Of a stretch of 11,160 nucleotides of DNA, positions 7,164 through 11,160 are shown piece after piece. The DNA comes from Zygnema cylindricum (taxonomy: Eukaryota > Streptophyta > Zygnematophyceae > Zygnematales > Zygnemataceae): positions 1 through 11,160 of the forward strand of contig JBBHKE010002203.1 of assembly GCA_037447655.1 (NCBI GenBank). Direction: 5' to 3'. How positions within the stretch are numbered: position 1 is the first letter of the stretch; each line of letters starts with the position of its first letter. The notes under the pieces were generated by a model. The model worked only from the letters and a program-made list of their open reading frames with translations, had not been told where the DNA came from and did not search any database. Made by a program: the position numbers and the translations under genes.

Positions 7164-7977
7164 GGGTAACCTTCCATCAGGCGAAAAGTGGGGCTGTTTA
7201 CAAGAGAAAGTACCTTTTCGTACTAAGTCGTACTGTTTTTTTTTTTTCTTACAAAAGACGTTTACCATAAATTCGTTAAGATTCTCCAGACTTTTTGGCG
7301 AAAACTTCCACTGTCCGATTTTGAAATTTTGACGCAAACGCCCCTTCTATCCAGTACCTCAGGAGTACTGGAGGAGACTCGACTGTCCTCTGGAGGTCAC
7401 TTTGTGCTTACTGGACGCGTGTATTGGTCCACTTGTTAAAGTCAGAGTCGATCCACGACGGACGTGAAGGTATAAACTTACATGTGGCAAATGGCGTGTA
7501 CCTTCTTACATCAAATCCACCCTGTTCGACGACAAAATCTTGGTTGTAGGACATCTTGTCACGCCTCCGCTGGTACAACGATTATACATGAACGTACAAA
7601 TGGTACATTCATGGACATTTGCACGAATTTTCATTTTGCAACGGTTTTCGTGATCGTTGGTACAACGACAAATACAAGGATGTACAGATTGAGCATTAGC
7701 GTGACGCTACTAGATATTTTAATCTAAGTTTGCCCGTACAGATAGGCAGTTGAGATTTTGTACTTTTAAAATCTTTCATTAATCCCGGGTGGCTCAACAG
7801 GATACTACGTGGTATCAATTGCAATCTAACATGTAAGCTATTTTTGCTTCACTAGCACGACCTGATGGAACGATGTTACAAATATTACTGCCAGTAAATG
7901 TGACCGTACGATTACTGGGAACGCCCGCTAGTAAACGTGACCGTACGATTATTGGGAACGCCTGATGGAAGGTTGCC
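7164..7977. mobile_element. inverted-repeat element 2 (alpha-beta), non-autonomous
   Basis: The left end GGGTAACCTTCCATCAGGCG plus AAAAGTGGGG (7164-7193) is alpha type. The right end on the minus strand, GGCAACCTTCCATCAGGCG plus TTCCCAATAATCGTACGG (7977-7941), is beta type. Flanks are TTAA (7160-7163) and TTGA (7978-7981), which could be a target duplication with one change. The interior aligns loosely with the alpha arm of element 1 (CTCCA, GGCG and ATCCAGT at matching places), has a CCAGTAC/GTACTGG stem (7351-7371), and ends with a 37-bp tandem duplication. No transposase; the open frames are not recognised. Confidence 0.55.
7893..7966. repeat. 37-bp tandem duplication at the beta end
   Basis: AGTAAATGTGACCGTACG with ATTACTGGGAACGCC (7893-7929) is repeated at 7930-7966 with AGTAAACGTGACCGTACG and ATTATTGGGAACGCC. 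A diverged copy of the terminal CCTGATGGAA word lies just upstream at 7861-7870, so the end region seems to have been duplicated more than once. Confidence 0.8.
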
Positions 7978-8010
7978 TTGAGGGTGAAGTTCCATTAGGC
8001 ATTCCCAGTA

Positions 8011-8294
8011 AATGTACGGACAAGTCTTTTGTCAGCGTTTACTGGACGTCCGCTCCATTGTGTTGGGCCAGTAAAAAGCTTCCTCAATTATGATTGGCGC
8101 CACGTAGGTTAGAGTCCAGATTCTAAAAATCTTGAGAAAAATCTACCAACGGAATGTACGGACAAGTCTACTGTCACCGTTTACTGGACGTCCGCTCCAT
8201 TGTGTCGGCCTGTAAAAAAGCTTCCTCAATTACGATTGGCGCCGCGTAGGTTAGAGTCCAGATTCTAAAAATCTTGAGAAAAATCTACAAACGG
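8011..8294. repeat. 142-bp tandem duplication
   Basis: Unit 8011-8152 is followed by 8153-8294 with about ten differences (above 90% identity by eye). Each has GTTTACTGGACGTCCGCTCC, TGATTGGCGCCACGTAGG-like sequence, and GAGTCCAGATTCTAAAAATC. The 16-bp core TGGCGCCACGTAGGTT is at 8095-8110 and 8237-8252, and also appears in the dispersed module (6754-6769 and, diverged, 8937-8952). Confidence 0.9.
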
Positions 8295-8414
8295 AATATC
8301 TGTAAGAATTTTTTGTACCACCTGAGGTAGTTAATGATTCGTACATAAAGCTTTCGCCTAGATTTTGATTTTGAAAATGGAAATCAAAGTTTTGAAACAG
8401 AATGGCAAAAAGAC

Positions 8415-8452
8415 GCGACAAACTTTGAAGGTCGCGACAAACTTTGAATGTC
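8415..8452. repeat. 19-bp tandem duplication shared by elements 1 and 3
   Basis: GCGACAAACTTTGAAGGTC (8415-8433) is followed by GCGACAAACTTTGAATGTC (8434-8452). The same duplication exists in opposite orientation in element 1 at 6285-6322, so it predates the separation of the two copies. Confidence 0.85.
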
Positions 8453-8624
8453 GGTGGATGTCAAACATAGCGTGCGAGGGTGCGAGGATATTTTCACCTA
8501 ACCTGCATTCAACGTGGCAGGAGGCACATGGCATGTACGGCATGTACGACGTGCACGTATGTGATCGCTTGTACAACGTAGATATTTTTTTCCTTTTCAC
8601 GTGTCCCAATGGTAATGAATGGCA

Positions 8625-8680
8625 ATCATCTAGTGGGCCCCAACTCTCCTCGCGACGAGAGTTGGGGCCCACTGGATGAT
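8625..8680. repeat. 56-bp strong hairpin in element 3
   Basis: The arm 8625-8648 (containing AGTGGGCCCCAACTCTC) pairs with 8657-8680 over 24 positions with a single T/G mismatch, around the 8-nt loop CTCGCGAC. The corresponding place in element 1 retains only the central TCTCCTCGCGAGGAGA palindrome. Confidence 0.92.
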
Positions 8681-8885
8681 GTGCTCGATTGCTTCGCGGA
8701 TCTCAAAAAGTGAAACATCCAACGGTCAGAAATTACGCCCACATCATTGGAGCTTCCCGACAGCTTTCCAATAACGATGTTTTGTCCGACAAAAAAATAA
8801 TTATAGTACAGCTTTGTACGGCGCTGTACGAAAACGTACGGCGTCCAGTAACGAACCCCACTTTTCGTGCAATGGAACTTCACCC

Positions 8886-9115
8886 CGAGTCGATGTTCCA
8901 TCACGAAGAGTCTTAAACCACGTTATCTAAATTGATTGGCGCCACGCAAGCTACGATCCGATATTGAATATCTTTCAGATTTTTAGCACCGACAAACTTA
9001 ACTTCAAATCTTCACTTGCGTATTATGTACCTGCGTACGAAATCATCATACGGCATAACTTTTTTACTTTTTGCAGAGCCCAGTCTTTACGCCAGCTCAT
9101 TTTTTAGGGTTTGTG
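8886..9115 (+). repeat. 230-bp dispersed module, copy 2
   Basis: Starts directly after element 3 and matches 6702-6932 in the same orientation with only about one base of net length change. The 28-bp start is identical; the rest is visibly diverged. Its beginning also forms an imperfect inverted repeat with the end of element 3: TTCGTGCAATGGAAC (8865-8879) against GTTCCATCACGAA (8895-8907). Confidence 0.7.
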
Positions 9116-9159
9116 AGGCCAACAAAAAGTCAAAAACTAACGCTAATTTATACACACTT

Positions 9160-9634
9160 AAGACTAATTTGGATGTAGCCGCAATAGTCTATGTTCACAT
9201 GTTCGACGCTTGAACATGTGAGAACAGGTTCTCGCGATTCTCCCTCGTCTTCATGACTGGGATTCAAATCTGAGTGCGCTTTTTCGTGGAGACGCACTCA
9301 ATTTCCTATGTTGACGCCTTTATCTGACGCTTATTCTCTACGTCTGTAGAAAATAATGAGCAGTTTTTTCGTATGAACTGATTCATTTTTTACACTATAC
9401 TATTTAAATATTTAAAAAAATCGAAATTGGAGCAATTAACGCTAATTATACAAAACCTATAGTATGTGCCCACATATTCGACATTGAACATGTGCAAACA
9501 GGTTTTTGTGATTTTCTTTCGTCTATATGACTTGGAATCAAATCCGAGTACGCTTTTCCCTGGCGACGCACAGAATTTCCCCTGTCGACGCCGCTACTTG
9601 ACACTTATTATGTACGTCTGTATAAAATAATAAA
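9160..9634 (+). repeat. two-copy direct repeat, period about 275 bp
   Basis: About 9160-9360 and 9436-9634 are related copies. Shared words include CTAATT, GAACATGTG, AACAGGTT, TCGTCT, ATGACT, TCAAATC, CGAGT/TGAGTGCGCTTTT, GACGCAC, ATTTCC, GACGCC, CACTTATT/CGCTTATT and TACGTCTGTA followed by AAAATAAT. Copy 1 has an extra stem, TGAGTGCG (9271-9278) with CGCACTCA (9293-9300), which is decayed in copy 2. No gene is seen. Confidence 0.7.
9195..9221. repeat. 10-bp hairpin, kept in both repeat copies
   Basis: TCACATGTTC (9195-9204) pairs perfectly with GAACATGTGA (9212-9221) around a 7-nt loop. Copy 2 has CACATATTC (9471-9479) and GAACATGTG (9486-9494), one mismatch. Confidence 0.8.
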
Positions 9635-9880
9635 TAGTGTAATGACGTAAAACAAAAATAAATCTGATTGAGTTGTAGTAGTATTTTTTATTAGATGATT
9701 TTATATTTTATATTTTATTATATAGTCAAAGTCGGTCAACGCATTTTATAAAGTTTTGAATTTTGTTTCATGCGCATATTCGTTATTTTTTGGGCGTTTC
9801 ATGCGTGCGTTTTATGCGCATGAGACATCTATGCTTAAAACCCAACCTAAATCTGTACTCTAAAAATGAACGCTCGAAAA
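9635..9880. other. AT-rich stretch with a spaced inverted repeat, no gene seen
   Basis: TCATGCGCAT (9768-9777) and ATGCGCATGA (9814-9823) form a 10-bp inverted repeat 36 nt apart. TTTCATGCG also recurs directly at about 9766 and 9798. No frame or RNA gene is supported. Confidence 0.5.
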
Positions 9881-9884
9881 CAAA

Positions 9885-9962
9885 CCCTAAAACAGAACTG
9901 CGAAGTCAACACGTATCGCATTTCTAGCCAATCAATATTGCGACGTCACCTAAACCCTAAAA
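9885..9962 (+). promoter_or_regulatory. promoter-like patch with two telo-boxes
   Basis: AAACCCTAA occurs twice (about 9892-9900 and 9952-9960), with AGCCAATCAAT (CCAAT-type) near 9927 and the palindromic bZIP-type core GACGTC at about 9942. Clustered telo-boxes and ACGT cores are seen in plant promoters of growth-related genes, but each word is short. If real, the promoter would drive plus-strand transcription towards the CT-rich leader-like end of the window. Confidence 0.25.
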
Positions 9963-10128
9963 GACCACTGCTATTCCAATTAATACATAACACTAGGATA
10001 CGTAAAACGTAAACCATAGCAAATTCCCTTGAGGAGGTTTTAACATGTTGATAACATTCTCCTGGATACAAAAATATGATTTTTGGATTTTTTTTTATGT
10101 TCGAAAACTGAAAAAGCTATGAATCTTA
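9963..10128. other. AT-rich interval, nothing recognised
   Basis: There is no open frame of interest, no RNA gene and no repeat beyond homopolymeric T runs. Confidence 0.4.
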
Positions 10129-10269
10129 TTCGTCAAATCTACAGAATCTTGACGAAAGAATAAAACCTGGACTCTTTGTATAATCTACAAAGTTTGTAAA
10201 ATTCAACTTTACAAGTTTGTAGATGTAAAAAAAACACTTGCAAAAAAATACCAGAAGTATAAAGAGTGT
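10129..10269. repeat. cluster of imperfect hairpins
   Basis: TTCGTCA (10129-10135) pairs with TGACGAA (10150-10156). ATCTACAAAGTTTGTAAA (10183-10200) pairs with TTTACAAGTTTGTAGAT (10208-10224) with one bulge and one mismatch around a 7-nt loop. Outside it, ACTCTTTGTATA (10171-10182) faces TATAAAGAGT (10258-10267), extending the structure after a one-sided insertion. It could be a small MITE-like foldback; I see no terminal target duplication. Confidence 0.6.
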
Positions 10270-10670
10270 AACTGTAATTATACATAAAAGTTAAGATAAA
10301 TCTCAGGTACAGCCAAAAAAATAGTTATAACAAGTTTTGTCCAGCAGAAAGGTTTAAACAATTATTTTAACAAACTTAAAAAAAGAAAAAAAAACCACTC
10401 AAACATTAATAATAAAAATGGTTAGTTATTTTACTCCAAAACAAACATTGAGAATCACCAAAGTCAAAGTGGAATTTAAAAAACACCGAGACTAAAAAAC
10501 AATCAATAAAATAAACTTCTCACTATTCCAAAAAAGTTTAATACAATTATATCAAGTTTCAACCTCATCTAAAAACTGTTGCAAAAAAATTAATAATAAA
10601 AAAAAAAAAATAGACTACTTAAACCAGAACCAGTGCAACGAAAACCTTAACATAGATCCTAAACTTCACC
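10270..10670. other. A-rich interval, no gene seen
   Basis: Strongly A-rich plus strand with A8-A10 runs and AATAATAAAA words. No frame, hairpin or repeat unit is worth naming. Confidence 0.5.
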
Positions 10671-11160
10671 TCAAATTTCTTCCTTTTTCCCTTTTGCTTA
10701 ACTTTTTCAACTTTCCATTTTCCTAGTTTTTTCCTTTTCCGCTATTACTTTCTCGTTAGTTTTCTATTCATGCGCTGTTGCCTCCACTTCTACCCTTTCT
10801 GTTTCTCTCTCTTTCCCCTATCCTTCCCTTTCCTTCTTGTCATTTTGCTTTTATTTTTCTCTAATTCTCTCCCCCTCTCTCTACCGCGATTTCAAACAAA
10901 ATGTCGTCGAAACCACCATTATCTCTATGGAAAGTTTGTAAATTCTCGCTCCCGTTTTCCTCTCCCTTCCTCTCGTTCTCCTCTGTATCACCTCTCTCCC
11001 TCCTCTCTCTCTCTACCTCATTGTTTCCGATACAATGCCGTCGAAACAACCATTCTGTCTTAATCGGAAATTTCTCAATTTTCTCTCCTTCCCTTGCTCC
11101 CTTTCTCCCTCCTCTTCTGTACCTCTCCTTCGCTCCCTATCTCTCTCTCTCTCTCTCTCT
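10671..11160 (+). other. pyrimidine-rich region, possible 5' leader of a plus-strand gene
   Basis: From about 10676 the plus strand is dominated by C and T, and it ends in a TC dinucleotide run (11140-11160). Two ATG codons in the same context stand in it: 10901 (ATGTCGTCGAAACCACCATT) and 11035. The frame from 10901 stays open to the window edge but soon reads as S/L/P/F low complexity, so coding is doubtful. CT-rich leaders are common in plants, hence the leader reading; the window ends before it can be tested. Confidence 0.3.
10878..11145. repeat. 134-bp tandem duplication around an ATG
   Basis: ATGTCGTCGAAACCACCATT at 10901 recurs as ATGCCGTCGAAACAACCATT at 11035, exactly 134 bp later. 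Preceding CTCTCTACC and following pyrimidine-rich sequence (CTCTGTA/CTTCTGTA, CCTCTC) also correspond. The best-kept part is the 20 bp from the ATG. Confidence 0.75.

Larger units (their letters stand above)
7982..8885. mobile_element. inverted-repeat element 3 (beta-alpha), non-autonomous
   Basis: The left end GGGTGAAGTTCCATTAGGC plus ATTCCCAGTAAATGTACGG is beta type. The right end on the minus strand, GGGTGAAGTTCCATTGCACG plus AAAAGTGGGG (8885-8856), is alpha type. The right 565 bp (about 8321-8885) is, in reverse complement, the same sequence as 5856-6419 of element 1 with scattered differences. The left part carries two 142-bp tandem units. It sits 4 bp from element 2 in mirror-image order. 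In the shared part, the frame that is open in element 1 has TGA, TAA and TAG here. Confidence 0.6.

Noticed and set aside
8365-8679. 104-codon plus-strand frame in element 3
   Set aside because: It begins at TTG, ends in the hairpin and is interrupted relative to element 1; treated as shared non-coding DNA.
9160-9300. Possible tRNA-derived SINE (GGATTCAAATC resembles a B box)
   Set aside because: No convincing A box at a proper distance, no tRNA-like fold, and copy 2 does not preserve the boxes.

Overview
The window is eukaryotic, AT-rich and mostly non-coding. It contains one protein-coding gene I can recognise with good confidence: an interrupted gene on the minus strand for the bacterial-type ribosomal protein L30 (uL30) of the mitochondrial ribosome. 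Two exons (3757-3593 and 2206-2066) join in phase across a 1386-nt GT-AG intron to give a 101-residue protein. The N-terminal W-S/ITL.RGLPG block and the C-terminal ALRPPLV extension look like the plant form of mitochondrial L30. Telo-box-like motifs (AAACCCTA) lie upstream, as in many plant ribosomal-protein promoters, and the introns are U-rich. I therefore infer a plant (streptophyte) nuclear genome with moderate confidence; the species cannot be told from this window.

Layout. 1-1980: poly-G, a CGATATATCG-rich repeat and AT-rich sequence without a supported gene. 1982-4900: the uL30m gene, read right to left. It comprises a probable leader region with telo-boxes (about 4852-4900), a probable leader intron (4851-3758), coding exon A, a long intron (3592-2207) and coding exon B. 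The leader intron holds a tandem array in which the splice acceptor, start codon and first six codons of exon A occur three more times, each followed by a pyrimidine-rich tract (minus strand). The second intron holds a 230-nt purine tract (minus strand) next to the donor and a U-rich degenerate minisatellite next to the acceptor.

4930-9115: a different texture, rich in CGTAC/GTAC words, palindromes and hairpins. From 5856 to 8885 I see a family of short non-autonomous inverted-repeat elements with a shared terminal motif, roughly GGGTnAnnTTCCATYAGGCG. Two kinds of ends (called alpha and beta here) are combined as alpha-alpha (5856-6629), alpha-beta (7164-7977) and beta-alpha (7982-8885), the last two in mirror image across 4 bp. 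A 230-bp module occurs after the first and last elements (6702-6932 and 8886-9115). No transposase is visible.

9160-11160: a two-copy 275-bp repeat with a conserved hairpin, AT-rich sequence, a promoter-like patch with two telo-boxes (about 9885-9960), an imperfect hairpin, A-rich DNA, and a CT-rich end containing a 134-bp tandem duplication around an ATG. That end may be the leader of a plus-strand gene beyond the window. All similarities were judged by eye; no search or folding was run.
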